Shown: piece after piece, positions 1 through 9,250 of the stretch
How the letters are laid out: each line of letters begins with the position of its first letter
Position numbering within the stretch: position 1 is the stretch's first letter
NCBI GenBank assembly: GCA_016787805.1
Contig: JAEUTY010000037.1
Coordinates: 1-52,887, forward strand
DNA: 52,887 nucleotides
Source: Flavobacterium sp.
GTDB taxonomy: Bacteria > Bacteroidota > Bacteroidia > Flavobacteriales > Flavobacteriaceae
Direction of reading: 5' to 3'
The notes under the pieces: model-generated
The model's input: the letters and a program-made list of their open reading frames with translations, nothing else
Told to the model about the DNA's origin: nothing
Database searches by the model: none
Program-made: the position numbers and the translations under genes

Positions 1-369
1 AAAATCAATAACGCCAAAATCAATACGCTGATCAGTGATAAAATTGATTGGGAAAAAGTATCCAATACCATCAAAATTAACTTGTATCGTATTTTGCAAG
101 AATCGTTACAAAATATCAACAAACACGCCGAAGCCAAAACCATCAATGTGATTTTTAATAAAGATTCAAAAGGAAATTTAATTTTTTCGATAGAAGACGA
201 CGGAAAAGGATACAACACCAACGGTAAGAAAACCAAAGGAATAGGCGTAAATAATATAGTGGAACGTGTGCACCAATGTCAAGGAAAAATAGATATTAAA
301 TCGCAAATTGGAAAAGGAACCAAAATAATTATTACTTTTCCGCTTGAAAATGAAACCATAAACATGTAA
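1..369 (+). CDS. Sensor histidine kinase, C-terminal part (5' end outside window)
   Basis: The reading frame is open from the first base, so this is the 3' end of a longer gene. The visible 122 residues are a HATPase_c ATP-binding domain: an N-box region rich in Asn/His (LQNINKHAEA), a G1 box (EDDGKGY) and a later glycine-rich stretch (KGIGVNNI, GKGTKI). The layout fits the NarX/DesK (HisKA_3) kinase class, which would phosphorylate the regulator that starts 4 bases downstream. The dimerisation domain with the phospho-accepting His, and any sensor domain, lie outside the window, so the signal cannot be inferred. The pairing with the next gene is inferred from adjacency and family. Confidence 0.85.
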   Translation, partial: KINNAKINTLISDKIDWEKVSNTIKINLYRILQESLQNINKHAEAKTINVIFNKDSKGNLIFSIEDDGKGYNTNGKKTKGIGVNNIVERVHQCQGKIDIKSQIGKGTKIIITFPLENETINM

Positions 370-373
370 ACCA

Positions 374-1045
374 ATGCCCCAAAACATTAACCTATTAATT
401 GTTGACGATCATCCTTTTATTATCCAAGGATACGAAAACGTTATCAAACGATTTCCCAATAAAAAATACGAATTCACCATTACAAAAGCTTCTGACTGTA
501 AAACGGGTTACGAAACGATTATGAGCTCGGGAATTTCTTTTGACTTTGCTTTTCTTGACATTAGTATGCCCGAATATCCTGAGAAAAATATCTTTACAGG
601 TGAAGATTTGGCCAAATTGATTAACAACGAAATGCCCAATTGCAAAGTAATTTTACTTACAATGCACTCTGAACGACTAAAAGCGCAAACCATTATCGAT
701 GAAATTGACCCAATTGGTTTGGTAATCAAAAATGACTTGACTTTTGATAATATGCTTTTGGCAATTGAAACGGTTTTAAAAGGTGAAAAATACTATAGCG
801 AATCGGTGATCAATTTCTTAAATCAACAACAAAACGAAAAAGTTTATGTTGATGTTATCGACCGACAAATTCTCCACTTTTTGAGTAAAGGAATCAAAGA
901 CGACGATGTGGCTTTATACATTCCAATTTCTTCAGCTTCGGTTTTATCGCGTATCGAAAACATGAAGGAACTCATCGGAAAGAAAAAATGTTCCAACCAA
1001 GAATTGTTAGACATCGCCAAAACCAACGGCATGATGTTGAAGTAA
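374..1045 (+). CDS. Response regulator, receiver plus LuxR-like output domain
   Basis: A 223-residue protein whose first ~130 residues are a CheY-like receiver: acidic pair D11/D12, phospho-acceptor D62 in FLDISMP, and a conserved Lys in the KND segment. The C-terminal ~65 residues (IDRQILHFLSKGIKDDDVA onward) resemble a divergent LuxR/GerE helix-turn-helix, which in this family follows the same opening pattern of a helix, a gap and a recognition helix. It starts 4 bases after the kinase stop, so the two form an operon and a two-component system. The target genes are unknown. The divergent output helix-turn-helix makes direct DNA binding likely but not certain. Confidence 0.85.
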   Translation: MPQNINLLIVDDHPFIIQGYENVIKRFPNKKYEFTITKASDCKTGYETIMSSGISFDFAFLDISMPEYPEKNIFTGEDLAKLINNEMPNCKVILLTMHSERLKAQTIIDEIDPIGLVIKNDLTFDNMLLAIETVLKGEKYYSESVINFLNQQQNEKVYVDVIDRQILHFLSKGIKDDDVALYIPISSASVLSRIENMKELIGKKKCSNQELLDIAKTNGMMLK

Positions 1046-1051
1046 AGAAAA

Positions 1052-1091
1052 CAGATTTCACAAATTAATTAACTATAATCTGTGAAATCTG
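1052..1091. terminator. Inverted repeat between convergent genes
   Basis: An 11-bp perfect stem (CAGATTTCACA with TGTGAAATCTG) around an 18-nt AT-rich loop lies between the convergent response regulator and thiL. There is no clear T-tract on either side, so termination is inferred from the position. Confidence 0.45.
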
Positions 1092-1099
1092 CGTTATTA

Positions 1100-2146
1100 T
1101 TATTCTTCTAAAGCATTCCAACCACGCGCTTTCAACTCAATTTTAGTATTGGCTCTTGTAATCAAATGACAACCTTCACTTTCTTGTGTCATATGCCCAA
1201 TCACTGTAAAATTGGGATTGGCTTTGATTTTGTCGTAATCTTTTAAAGCAATGGTAAAGAGCAATTCATAATCTTCACCACCATTTATTGCCACTGTCGT
1301 ACTGTCAATATTGAACTCTTCGCATACATTGATCAACTGCGGATCGAGCGGTAATTTTTCTTCGTATAAATTACAACCCACTTTGCTTTGTTTGCAAATG
1401 TGTAAAATCTCAGACGACAATCCATCCGAAATATCAATCATAGCTGTAGGTTTCAATTCTAATTTTGAAAATAATTCTCTGATGTCATGACGCGCTTCGG
1501 GTTTCAACTGTCGTTCGATTAAATACGTGTAACCATCCAAATCAGGTTGATTATTCGGATTCACTTGAAACACTTGTTTTTCTCGTTCCAACACCTTCAA
1601 TCCCATGTAAGCCGAACCTAAATCACCTGTCACAACTAATAAATCGCCATCTTTAGCACCATTTCGATACACAATATCCTCTTCGTTTGCTTCACCAATT
1701 GCAGTGACGGATAAAATCAATCCTTTTTGTGATGAAGTTGTGTCGCCACCAATAACGTCTATATTGTAAAATTTAGCAGCTAAAGCAATTCCGTCAAATA
1801 ATTCTTCCAAAGCTTCTAACGGAAAACGATTCGAAACCGCAACCGAAACCGTGATCTGCGTAGGTTTGGCATTCATCGCACAAATATCAGAAACATTCAC
1901 CACAACGGCTTTGTAACCTAAGTGTCTCAATGGCATATACGACAAATCAAAATGCACACCTTCAATCAATAAATCAGTAGAAACCACCACTTTTTTATCC
2001 TTAAAATCCAAAACAGCAGCATCGTCACCAATACTTTTTAGTGTTGAAGGTTGTTTTACGTCAAAATTTTTGGTCAAATGATCAATCAAACCAAATTCGC
2101 CCAATTGAGCTATCGATGTGCGTTGCGGAGTTTTATCTTCTAACAT
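1100..2146 (-). CDS. thiL: Thiamine-monophosphate kinase ThiL
   Basis: A 348-residue protein of the ThiL/PurM-like fold, which phosphorylates thiamine monophosphate with ATP to give thiamine diphosphate, the last step of thiamine cofactor synthesis. Visible family motifs are an N-terminal GDDAAV, the STDLLIEGVHF segment that binds Mg-ATP, VIGGDTTSS in the middle, AMIDISDGL near residue 230 and NGGEDYELLF near residue 300. Length is close to the family norm, slightly long at the N terminus. No other thi gene is adjacent and I see no TPP riboswitch upstream. A TAnnTTTG -7 box (complement of CAAAGGTA at 2169-2176) lies just upstream of the start. Confidence 0.95.
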   Translation of the reverse strand: MLEDKTPQRTSIAQLGEFGLIDHLTKNFDVKQPSTLKSIGDDAAVLDFKDKKVVVSTDLLIEGVHFDLSYMPLRHLGYKAVVVNVSDICAMNAKPTQITVSVAVSNRFPLEALEELFDGIALAAKFYNIDVIGGDTTSSQKGLILSVTAIGEANEEDIVYRNGAKDGDLLVVTGDLGSAYMGLKVLEREKQVFQVNPNNQPDLDGYTYLIERQLKPEARHDIRELFSKLELKPTAMIDISDGLSSEILHICKQSKVGCNLYEEKLPLDPQLINVCEEFNIDSTTVAINGGEDYELLFTIALKDYDKIKANPNFTVIGHMTQESEGCHLITRANTKIELKARGWNALEE

Positions 2147-2282
2147 TTTATGTTCTTAAATTAGTGTGCAAAGGTACAAATAAAATAAACTTTAATCTTT
2201 TTTCATTTTTCAAAATCCTGCTGACAAACTGTTGTCACTTTGCTGTTTTAGTTTTGCGTCATAATCAATAAATACAACCATT

Positions 2283-2762
2283 ATGACAACAACTGCCCAA
2301 GTAATCAGCAAAGAGAATTTATTAATCCACTGGCAAGGTCATCGTACTTTAACTCGAAGAGTAATCGAAGCATTCCCAGAAAAAGAATTCTTCGAATTTT
2401 CGATTGGTGGTATGCGACCTTTTTCAAAATTAACTACTGAATTACTTTCAATCGCAGCTCCAGCATTAAAAGGAATTGTGAATCGCGATACAAAACCGTA
2501 TTCGGAAGAAATTGGCGAGCTCACTACAAAAGAACAATTTTTGCAAAAATGGGACGAAGCTACCGAAGAAATTAATACGTATTGGAAACAATTAACAGAA
2601 GAAGATTTTAGCGAAAAATTCAATTTGTTTGGTCAATACGAGTTCCCAATTATTGATAATATTCTCTATTTTATCGATAACGAAATCCATCACAGAGGAC
2701 AAGGTTATGTTTATTTAAGAGCTCTCAATATCGAGCCACCTTTGTTCTGGGAACGTTGGTAA
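2283..2762 (+). CDS. DinB-fold protein
   Basis: A 159-residue protein with the features of the DinB/YfiT-like four-helix bundle superfamily: an early helix with His residues (H16, H20) and a late EIHHRGQGYVYLR motif, where the His-His-x-Gly-Gln pattern usually supplies metal ligands. Members act as metal-dependent thiol transferases or hydrolases, but most flavobacterial copies have no assigned substrate. It lies alone between thiL (divergent) and the WYL regulator (convergent). An accessory detoxification or stress role would be guesswork. Confidence 0.75.
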   Translation: MTTTAQVISKENLLIHWQGHRTLTRRVIEAFPEKEFFEFSIGGMRPFSKLTTELLSIAAPALKGIVNRDTKPYSEEIGELTTKEQFLQKWDEATEEINTYWKQLTEEDFSEKFNLFGQYEFPIIDNILYFIDNEIHHRGQGYVYLRALNIEPPLFWERW

Positions 2763-2777
2763 AAAAATTGCTTTCTG

Positions 2778-2819
2778 TGAAACTTTGTGTTATAACTTTA
2801 TTATGCACAGAGTTTCACT
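2778..2819. terminator. Bidirectional terminator between DinB-like gene and WYL regulator
   Basis: A 13-bp stem with one G-T pair (2778-2790 with 2807-2819) is followed by a run of seven T on the + strand, with an A-rich run before it that serves the minus strand. It fits both convergent genes. Confidence 0.7.
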
Positions 2820-2829
2820 TTTTTTAAAA

Positions 2830-3792
2830 TCAAGACAACTTGTTTTTGTATACATCCATCAATTCTAAAATACGCGCCTTTAATTCTTCGGGTTCGATAA
2901 TCGTAGCATAATCACCAAACATCAAAAACCAGCGCGCAAACCCGTTTTCTATATCGCGAGATAAAAAGGTCATTTCTACAAAATCACCAATATTTTTCTG
3001 CGCAACAAATCCATGGTATTTTTTTTCAGACGCCAAAAACTTACTGATTTTTTTATCTACTAAAAGACGTACTTTAGTGGTTGGACACGTGTTTTCCTTA
3101 TCCAAAAATGTTTCCAACGGTTGGTGTTCTTTGGTAAATGGAAGATTGGTTTTTTGAATGCCTTCAATTCGATCGGCACGAAATTGCCGGTAATCGTTGC
3201 GCAAATGACAAAAACCCAACACATACCAATGATTATGATCATGGAAAATTCCAACGGGTTCAATGGTTCGTTCGGAAGAAGTTTCAGCTTCAAAGGCTTG
3301 GTAATTCAGTTTTACCTGCGTTTTATCGGCTATACTTTTGAAAAGAATCGCCATCGCATTGGGAACATTTTCATTAAATAAATTCCCCATTGGTGGCTGA
3401 ATCAATACATTCGATTCAATACTCGAAACCCAATCTTTATCTGAATTCTGCAAAACTGACTTCAATTTGAACATGGCAGATTGGTAATGTTGTCCCAATT
3501 CTTTGTCGATGAATTTTTGCATCAATTTCTCGGCAGCAATAAAACTACTGGCTTCTTCACGTGTAAACATCACGGGTGGCAATCGGTAACCATCCACCAA
3601 CGAATAACCAATTCCGGCTTCACCATAAATCGGAACACCCGATGCTTCCAACGTGCGAATATCACGGTAAATCGTTCGCAAACTCACCTCAAAACGATCG
3701 GCCAATTCCTGCGCTCTCACAATCTTTTTCGATTGCAATTGAATCAAAATAGCGATGATTCGGTCAAAACGTTTAGGAGATTCGTCGAGCAT
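2830..3792 (-). CDS. YafY-type HTH/WYL-domain transcriptional regulator
   Basis: A 320-residue regulator with an N-terminal HTH_11 helix-turn-helix (IVRAQELADRFEVSLRTIYR) followed by RDIRTLEASGVPIYGE, the standard junction of YafY/DeoR-like proteins, and then a WYL domain in the second half (EPVGIFHDHNHWYVLGFC). WYL domains bind ligands, often nucleic acids or nucleotides, and many such proteins control DNA damage or defence genes. I start the gene at 3792 (MLDESPKRFDR) because family members begin close to the helix-turn-helix; an in-frame start at 3843 would add 17 unconserved residues. It is monocistronic, and its target is unknown. Confidence 0.85.
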   Translation of the reverse strand: MLDESPKRFDRIIAILIQLQSKKIVRAQELADRFEVSLRTIYRDIRTLEASGVPIYGEAGIGYSLVDGYRLPPVMFTREEASSFIAAEKLMQKFIDKELGQHYQSAMFKLKSVLQNSDKDWVSSIESNVLIQPPMGNLFNENVPNAMAILFKSIADKTQVKLNYQAFEAETSSERTIEPVGIFHDHNHWYVLGFCHLRNDYRQFRADRIEGIQKTNLPFTKEHQPLETFLDKENTCPTTKVRLLVDKKISKFLASEKKYHGFVAQKNIGDFVEMTFLSRDIENGFARWFLMFGDYATIIEPEELKARILELMDVYKNKLS

Positions 3793-3928
3793 TTTTTCTA
3801 GTTTAAACAAAAATAAACTTTTTACGTTTACCACATAAGACATAAAAGAAATTAAAGAAAATAAAACTTGTATACCTTATATGGTTCAAAAACAAAAAAC
3901 CCAACAACTTTCGCCATTGGGTTCATTC

Positions 3929-3956
3929 AAAATTTATAATTTAAAATTCAAAATAC
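3929..3956. repeat. Period-7 array (4 units) at the lepA 3' end
   Basis: Four consecutive heptamers: AAAATTT, ATAATTT, AAAATTC, AAAATAC. It sits just beyond the lepA stop and is AT-rich, so on its own it could be chance. It is listed because other core spacers show the same 7-nt period. Confidence 0.4.
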
Positions 3957-3959
3957 TAT

Positions 3960-5756
3960 TTAATCATTCAACTTCAACACCGCCATAAACGCCTCTTGCG
4001 GAATTTCTACATTTCCTACCTGACGCATTCTCTTTTTCCCTTTTTTCTGTTTTTCCAACAGTTTTCGTTTACGGGAAATATCACCACCATAACATTTGGC
4101 GGTAACGTCTTTTCGCAACGCTTTTATCGTTTCACGCGCAATGATTTTTGCCCCAATCGCCGCCTGAATCGGAATGTCAAATTGCTGTCTCGGTATCAAC
4201 TCGCGCAATTTCTCACACATTTTTTTACCAATATTATAGGCATTGTCTTCGTGAATCAACGCCGAAAGCGCATCAACAGATTGTGCATTCAATAACACAT
4301 CCAATTTTACCAATTTTGAGGTTCGCATACCAATTGGCGAGTAGTCAAACGAAGCATAACCTTTGGAAACTGTTTTCAATCGGTCGTAAAAATCAAATAC
4401 AATTTCGGCCAACGGCATGTCAAAATTCAACTCTACACGTTCGGTAGTCAAATAGGTTTGATTGGTAATAATACCACGTTTTTCAATACACAAACTCATT
4501 ACATTGCCCACAAAATCGGCTTTAGTAATGATGGTCGCTTTGATATAAGGTTCTTCTACACGATCCAGTTTAGAAGGTTCGGGCAAATCAGAAGGATTGT
4601 TGACAATAATACCTGTTTCAGGATCTTTTTTAGTGTACGCCAAATACGAAACGTTGGGAACCGTAGTAATTACCGTCATGTCAAACTCACGTTCTAAACG
4701 CTCTTGGATGATCTCCAAATGTAGCATTCCTAAGAAACCACAACGGAAGCCAAAGCCGAGTGCAGCCGAACTTTCCGCAGCAAATACCAACGACGCATCG
4801 TTCAATTGCAACTTCTCCATCGACGCACGCAAATCTTCAAAATCTTCAGTATCTACAGGGTAAATTCCAGCAAAAACCATTGGTTTTACGTTCTCAAAAC
4901 CCGTAATCATATTGGTAGTTGGCGTTTTCGCGTCGGTAATCGTGTCGCCCACTTTTACTTCTTTCGCTTCTTTAATTCCAGATATCAAATACCCAACATC
5001 ACCTGAAGAAATTACATTTTTCGGAACTTGATTTAGTTTCAACGTTCCTACTTCATCAGCAAAATATTCGTTGCCTGTGGCCATGAATTTGATTTTCTGA
5101 CCTTTTCGAATCTCGCCATTTTTCACACGGAAAATAACTTCAATTCCACGAAACGGATTGTAATGCGAGTCAAAAATCAATGCTTGCAATGGCTCATTAG
5201 GATCGCCTTTTGGAGCCGGAATTTTCTCAATAATCGCCGCTAAAATATTTTCTACACCAAACCCAGTTTTACCAGAAGCGTGAATAATATCTTCCAATTT
5301 ACAACCCAACAAATCAATAATATCGTCGCTTACTTCTTCTGGATTCGCACTGGGTAAATCCACTTTGTTCAACACTGGAATAATTTCCAAGTCGTTTTCC
5401 AAAGCCAAATATAAATTCGAAATTGTCTGAGCTTGAATACTTTGTGCAGCATCTACAATCAAAAGCGCACCTTCACAAGCGGCAATTGAACGCGAAACTT
5501 CGTAGCTAAAATCCACGTGACCTGGCGTGTCAATTAGGTTCAAAATATAATCTTCGCCTTTGTATTTGTACTCCATTTGAATCGCGTGACTTTTAATCGT
5601 AATGCCACGTTCGCGCTCCAAATCCATATTGTCCAACAACTGCGCTTTTTCTTCACGTGCCGAAACCGTCTGAGTCGCACTCAACAAGCGATCGGCCAGT
5701 GTACTTTTTCCGTGGTCTATATGTGCAATAATGCAAAAATTTCTAATGTTTTTCAT
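3960..5756 (-). CDS. lepA: Elongation factor 4 (LepA), back-translocating GTPase
   Basis: With the start at 5756 the product is 598 residues, the usual LepA length. The N-terminal GTPase has [14 protein letters not shown] (P-loop), the switch I region ending [15 protein letters not shown] (G3) and NKVDLP (G4). It is followed by EF-G-like domains II, III and V and the LepA-specific C-terminal domain ([20 protein letters not shown] and [20 protein letters not shown]). LepA acts on the ribosome during stalled elongation or 30S assembly. An upstream in-frame ATG at 5840 would add 28 residues encoded by a dispersed repeat and is rejected. A TATATTTG -7 box (complement of 5893-5900) lies upstream, so the repeat is probably transcribed as the 5' leader. 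Confidence 0.97.
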   Translation of the reverse strand: MKNIRNFCIIAHIDHGKSTLADRLLSATQTVSAREEKAQLLDNMDLERERGITIKSHAIQMEYKYKGEDYILNLIDTPGHVDFSYEVSRSIAACEGALLIVDAAQSIQAQTISNLYLALENDLEIIPVLNKVDLPSANPEEVSDDIIDLLGCKLEDIIHASGKTGFGVENILAAIIEKIPAPKGDPNEPLQALIFDSHYNPFRGIEVIFRVKNGEIRKGQKIKFMATGNEYFADEVGTLKLNQVPKNVISSGDVGYLISGIKEAKEVKVGDTITDAKTPTTNMITGFENVKPMVFAGIYPVDTEDFEDLRASMEKLQLNDASLVFAAESSAALGFGFRCGFLGMLHLEIIQERLEREFDMTVITTVPNVSYLAYTKKDPETGIIVNNPSDLPEPSKLDRVEEPYIKATIITKADFVGNVMSLCIEKRGIITNQTYLTTERVELNFDMPLAEIVFDFYDRLKTVSKGYASFDYSPIGMRTSKLVKLDVLLNAQSVDALSALIHEDNAYNIGKKMCEKLRELIPRQQFDIPIQAAIGAKIIARETIKALRKDVTAKCYGGDISRKRKLLEKQKKGKKRMRQVGNVEIPQEAFMAVLKLND

Positions 5757-5761
5757 GCTCT

Positions 5762-5862
5762 TTCTCTTCGTTTTTTTGGGCGTTTCCACAAGGGTCGGGC
5801 TTTCCGCACTCGCTTCCCGATTGCCATCGGGAGAGCTCAAACAATGCTACAATCCCTAACGC
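5762..5862. repeat. Dispersed flavobacterial intergenic repeat in the lepA leader
   Basis: About 100 bases, more GC-rich than the surroundings, between the lepA start and its presumed promoter. They contain GGGCTTTCCGC, an imperfect palindrome CCCGATTGCCATCGGGAG (5817-5834) and the end TACAATCCCTAACG. I recall similar text as a common dispersed repeat in Flavobacterium genomes; copy number cannot be checked here. It is in frame with lepA, which is why the gene can appear to start too early. Confidence 0.55.
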
Positions 5863-5926
5863 AAAAATCCTCGTAAATTAGGAATTAGTGTGCAAATATA
5901 AAGCAAAGATTTGATTTATAAGTCGC

Positions 5927-5954
5927 AAACTTGAAACCTTAAACTTGAAACAGA
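5927..5954. repeat. Period-7 array (4 units) between lepA and dusB
   Basis: Four heptamers in a row: AAACTTG, AAACCTT, AAACTTG, AAACAGA. The array overlaps the -33 region of the dusB promoter. Confidence 0.6.
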
Positions 5955-5972
5955 CAAAATTTTGTACTTTTG
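5945..5972 (+). promoter_or_regulatory. dusB promoter
   Basis: TTG at 5945-5947, a 17-bp spacer and TACTTTTG at 5965-5972 match the Flavobacterium consensus TTG-N17-23-TAnnTTTG. The dusB ATG follows 18 bases later. Confidence 0.7.
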
Positions 5973-5990
5973 CCGAAAATTCAATATCCA

Positions 5991-6983
5991 ATGCCCAAAA
6001 TAGGCAACATCATTTTACCCGATTTCCCACTATTACTTGCACCTATGGAAGACGTGAGCGATCCGCCGTTCCGCAGATTATGTAAGTTACACGGTGCTGA
6101 TTTGATGTATTCTGAATTCATTTCGTCAGAAGGTTTAATTCGCGATGCCGTAAAAAGTAAAATGAAATTGGATATTTTCGACTACGAACGGCCTGTTGGC
6201 ATCCAAATTTTTGGTGGCGATGAAGAAGCGATGGAAATGTCATCTCGAATTGTCGATGCAGTGCAACCTGATTTAGTCGATATTAATTTTGGTTGTCCGG
6301 TAAAAAAAGTCGTGTGCAAAGGCGCTGGCGCTGGCGTTTTGAAAGACGTTGATCTGATGGTGCGTTTGACCAAAGCCGTAATCAAAGGAACGAATCTTCC
6401 GGTAACGGTAAAAACCCGTTTGGGTTGGGACGAAAGTTCGATTAATATTGATGAAGTGGCCGAACGTTTGCAAGATATTGGTGTCCAAGCTTTAACGGTT
6501 CACGCCCGAACACGAGCGCAAATGTACAAAGGTCATTCGGATTGGTCGCACATCCAAAGGGTAAAAGAAAATCCGAGAATAACAATGCCCATTTTTGGTA
6601 ACGGTGACATCGATTCGCCCGAAAAAGCATTAGAATACAAAAACAAATACGGATTAGACGGCATGATGATTGGTCGTGCCGCGATTGGTTATCCGTGGAT
6701 TTTTAACGAAATCAAACATTACTTTAAAACTGGCGAACACTTGCCTGCGCCCACCATGAGCGATCGAGTAGAAGCTGCGCGCAATCACCTAACTTGGTCC
6801 ATGGATTGGAAAGGTGAACGATTGGGAATTGTAGAAATGCGTCGCCATTATACCAATTATTTTAAAGGTGTTTCCAACTTCAAAGAACACCGCTTGCGAT
6901 TGGTTACGTTAGATGATGCCGAGAGTTTGTTCAAAGCTTTAGATGAAATTCAAGACATTTATTCGAATTACCAATTCGTTTAA
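5991..6983 (+). CDS. dusB: tRNA-dihydrouridine synthase (DusB type)
   Basis: A 330-residue FMN-dependent TIM barrel enzyme that reduces uridine to dihydrouridine in the tRNA D-loop. Diagnostic segments are APMEDVSDPPFRRLC at the N terminus, DINFGCPVKKV (with the catalytic Cys region following at VCKGAGAG), VKTRLGWD, VHARTRAQMYKG and the phosphate-binding GNGDI and GMMIGRAA motifs. The ATG at 5991 is preferred over an upstream TTG at 5970 because that TTG lies inside the promoter -7 box. It is transcribed divergently from lepA. Residues match the DusB group, although Bacteroidota usually carry a single Dus enzyme, so the exact tRNA site is uncertain. Confidence 0.93.
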   Translation: MPKIGNIILPDFPLLLAPMEDVSDPPFRRLCKLHGADLMYSEFISSEGLIRDAVKSKMKLDIFDYERPVGIQIFGGDEEAMEMSSRIVDAVQPDLVDINFGCPVKKVVCKGAGAGVLKDVDLMVRLTKAVIKGTNLPVTVKTRLGWDESSINIDEVAERLQDIGVQALTVHARTRAQMYKGHSDWSHIQRVKENPRITMPIFGNGDIDSPEKALEYKNKYGLDGMMIGRAAIGYPWIFNEIKHYFKTGEHLPAPTMSDRVEAARNHLTWSMDWKGERLGIVEMRRHYTNYFKGVSNFKEHRLRLVTLDDAESLFKALDEIQDIYSNYQFV

Positions 6984-7034
6984 AACTACAGTGATTCTCT
7001 GAGACTTCTCAGTGCCACTCTGTGTAACAATCTA

Positions 7035-8234
7035 CTAATTCAACAATTTTTTACTCACTCTACCACTCGCAATAAACGCAGCTAAAAATCCTAAAAATAA
7101 AATAGTTGAGAGTACAATCAGCAAGTTGGAAATTTCAAAAACTACAGGATACGCCAACGAATCGGTAATCATAATCAAACTGAATTTTTGTTGCAGATAG
7201 ACGATTATTGTCCCCAATATAAGCCCGATTAATCCACCAAAAAAACTAAGCAAAACACCTTGAAGCAAAAATACTTTTCTCAAATCGGACACTTCTGCAC
7301 CCAAATTCAATAAGGTTTTGAGGTTGTTTTTCTTTTCGATAATAATCATAATCAAAGCGCCAACTAGGTTAAATAATGCGACTATGATTACTAAAGTAAA
7401 AATCAAATATACCGCAATATTTTCGGTATTCAGCATTTTGTGAAGCGTTGAGTTCAGTTCCTCACGCGTTTTGACTTTTATTTTTCCTTGAAAAAGCGTT
7501 TCGATTTCGGTTTTGATTTTTTCTTTATCCGCATTGGGCTGGGTTTTGATTTCAATTCCCGTTACTTCATTCGGCAGAAAACCCATCAATTGTTGTGATA
7601 AATTCAAATCGACAAATACATATTTACTGTCCAATTCTTCACTTACAGCGTAAATTCCAACAGGCATTAAATAATCTACATTAAAATCTTCATCAACCGA
7701 CTGAATTTGCCCTTTTTTAGGTTTTGGCACGTATACCTCTAATGGATTATTGAAGTCAAATAATCCGAGTGATAATTTTTGAGAAATTCCGTAACCAATT
7801 ACAGCTTGTGGAGTTTCAGGTTTTAACCACTGACCATTGAAAAGATTTTTTGAAATGCCGTTGCTGTTTTGAAATTCTCGGTCAACCCCTTTTATATAGG
7901 TAACTTGTTGTTTTCCGTTAAAAGAAAATAAAACACGTTCTTCCACAGTTTTACTTATAGTAGCAATGCCCGAAATGGATTTGATTTTCTTTTCTTCATC
8001 AGTTGTAATCGAAAATGATTTTCCTTTTACAGTGATCACTTTCAAATCAGGATCGAAGTTGTTGGTAAACTGAACGCTGTATTCACGTAAGCCGCTAAAA
8101 ACAGAAAGCACAACAAAAAGCGACAAAGTTCCCACAATGATTCCACCTAAAGCAATCACCGAAATAATATTGATAGCATTGCTTTTGCTTTTACTTAAAA
8201 TGTATCGTTTGGCGATGTAAAGCGGAAAATTCAC
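7035..8234 (-). CDS. FtsX/LolC-type ABC transporter permease
   Basis: A 399-residue inner-membrane protein of the MacB/LolC-LolE permease family: one N-terminal membrane helix (residues ~20-45), a large periplasmic domain, and three C-terminal helices forming the FtsX domain (from ~275 to the end, with NLKTLLNLGAEVSDLRKVFLLQG between helices). In Gram-negative bacteria such permeases move lipoproteins toward the outer membrane with a LolD ATPase, which is not encoded here. The start codon is GTG, directly after the rbfA stop with no spacing, so translation is probably coupled. The lipoprotein-release role is inferred from the family and not from a visible partner. Confidence 0.8.
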   Translation of the reverse strand: MNFPLYIAKRYILSKSKSNAINIISVIALGGIIVGTLSLFVVLSVFSGLREYSVQFTNNFDPDLKVITVKGKSFSITTDEEKKIKSISGIATISKTVEERVLFSFNGKQQVTYIKGVDREFQNSNGISKNLFNGQWLKPETPQAVIGYGISQKLSLGLFDFNNPLEVYVPKPKKGQIQSVDEDFNVDYLMPVGIYAVSEELDSKYVFVDLNLSQQLMGFLPNEVTGIEIKTQPNADKEKIKTEIETLFQGKIKVKTREELNSTLHKMLNTENIAVYLIFTLVIIVALFNLVGALIMIIIEKKNNLKTLLNLGAEVSDLRKVFLLQGVLLSFFGGLIGLILGTIIVYLQQKFSLIMITDSLAYPVVFEISNLLIVLSTILFLGFLAAFIASGRVSKKLLN

Positions 8235-8627
8235 TTAAGCTTTTTTACGTTTTTCGAGAAGGTCAGGATTGGTGATAGGATTTTCTTTACCCGACAACGC
8301 GTTGTCTATTTTTTCCAAATAATCCAAAGTATCATCAATAAAGAAAGTAAGGTTAGGCACTTTGCGCAGTTGTAATTTTACGCGTTGTGCTAAATCGTGT
8401 TTAATTAAAGGAGCGTTTGATTTTACCGCTTCTAAAATTTCAGGAGCTCTTTCAGGAGGGAAAACGCTCAAATAAACACGAGCAATTCCTAAGTCGCTAG
8501 TCACACTCACTTTTGAAACCGAAATCACTAAGTTGGTCAAGTTATTCTTTCTGATTTCACCTTGAAGAATATCTACCAAATCTTTTTGTAAAACCGCGCC
8601 TATTTTCTTTTGTCTATTCGTTTCCAT
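8235..8627 (-). CDS. rbfA: Ribosome-binding factor A
   Basis: A 130-residue KH-fold 30S maturation factor that helps process the 16S rRNA 5' end. The family pattern is clear: METNRQKKIGAVLQKDLVDIL at the start, VSVTSDLGIARVYLSVF in the middle (the conserved KVxxSxDLxxAxVyxS motif) and IKHDLAQRVKLRKxP-LTFFIDDTLDY near the end. I chose the ATG at 8627; an upstream in-frame ATG at 8708 would add 27 residues from a low-complexity spacer. It is followed without spacing by the ABC permease, an arrangement common in Flavobacteriia. Confidence 0.95.
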   Translation of the reverse strand: METNRQKKIGAVLQKDLVDILQGEIRKNNLTNLVISVSKVSVTSDLGIARVYLSVFPPERAPEILEAVKSNAPLIKHDLAQRVKLQLRKVPNLTFFIDDTLDYLEKIDNALSGKENPITNPDLLEKRKKA

Positions 8628-8798
8628 GGCGCAAAAATACATTTTTTTGAGATACTGAGCAACTGAGAGTGTAAGTAACTGTGAAAGAGATACGTATGTT
8701 TTCTGCATTTATTCTTTGATGATGGATATTAACCCAATCGTAAAATTCTTATATTTGACGAGGTAACTTAGGCACTCAGGCACTCGGTTATAAATCAA

Positions 8799-9200
8799 AT
8801 GAGAAAAATAGAACACATAGGAATTGCGGTTAAAAGTATAGCTCACTCAAATGAAATTTTTGCTAAATTATTTAATGTTCCAGCTTATAAAGAAGAAGAA
8901 GTAGAGAGCGAAGGTGTGAAAACTTCTTTTTTTCAGGTTGGACCCAATAAAATTGAACTACTTGAAGCTACTAAAGAAGACAGTCCAATAGCGAAATTTA
9001 TTGAAAAAAAAGGGGAAGGAATTCACCACATAGCATTTGATGTAGAAGACATCAAAGCAGAAGTTATTCGACTGAAAGATGAAGGTTTTATTGTATTGAA
9101 TGAAACGCCCAAAAAAGGAGCCGATAATAAATGGGTTGTTTTTTTGCATCCCAAGACAACAAACGGAGTTTTAATCGAACTTTGTCAAGAAATCGGTTAA
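8799..9200 (+). CDS. mce: Methylmalonyl-CoA epimerase
   Basis: A 133-residue vicinal oxygen chelate (glyoxalase-fold) protein that interconverts the (R) and (S) forms of methylmalonyl-CoA in propionate/succinate metabolism. Expected features are MRKIEHIGIAVKS at the N terminus (metal-binding His), FFQVGPNKIELLEATKEDSPIAKFI in the first half, GEGIHHIAFDVED (second His) and the final VLIELCQ with the metal-binding Glu. The two repeated beta-alpha-beta-beta-beta modules are visible. It stands alone, with no mutase subunit nearby, and ends 50 bases before the tRNA. Confidence 0.92.
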   Translation: MRKIEHIGIAVKSIAHSNEIFAKLFNVPAYKEEEVESEGVKTSFFQVGPNKIELLEATKEDSPIAKFIEKKGEGIHHIAFDVEDIKAEVIRLKDEGFIVLNETPKKGADNKWVVFLHPKTTNGVLIELCQEIG

Positions 9201-9250
9201 AAATAGTTGCATCAAATAAAAAATAGTGGTAATATTGCAACCTCCAATCT

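Noticed and set aside
2147-2282. A TPP riboswitch ahead of thiL
   Set aside because: The leader is short and shows none of the conserved thi-box segments.
5757-5840. A longer lepA starting at 5840
   Set aside because: The extra 28 residues are encoded by a dispersed repeat and are absent from the LepA family; 598 residues from 5756 is the family length.
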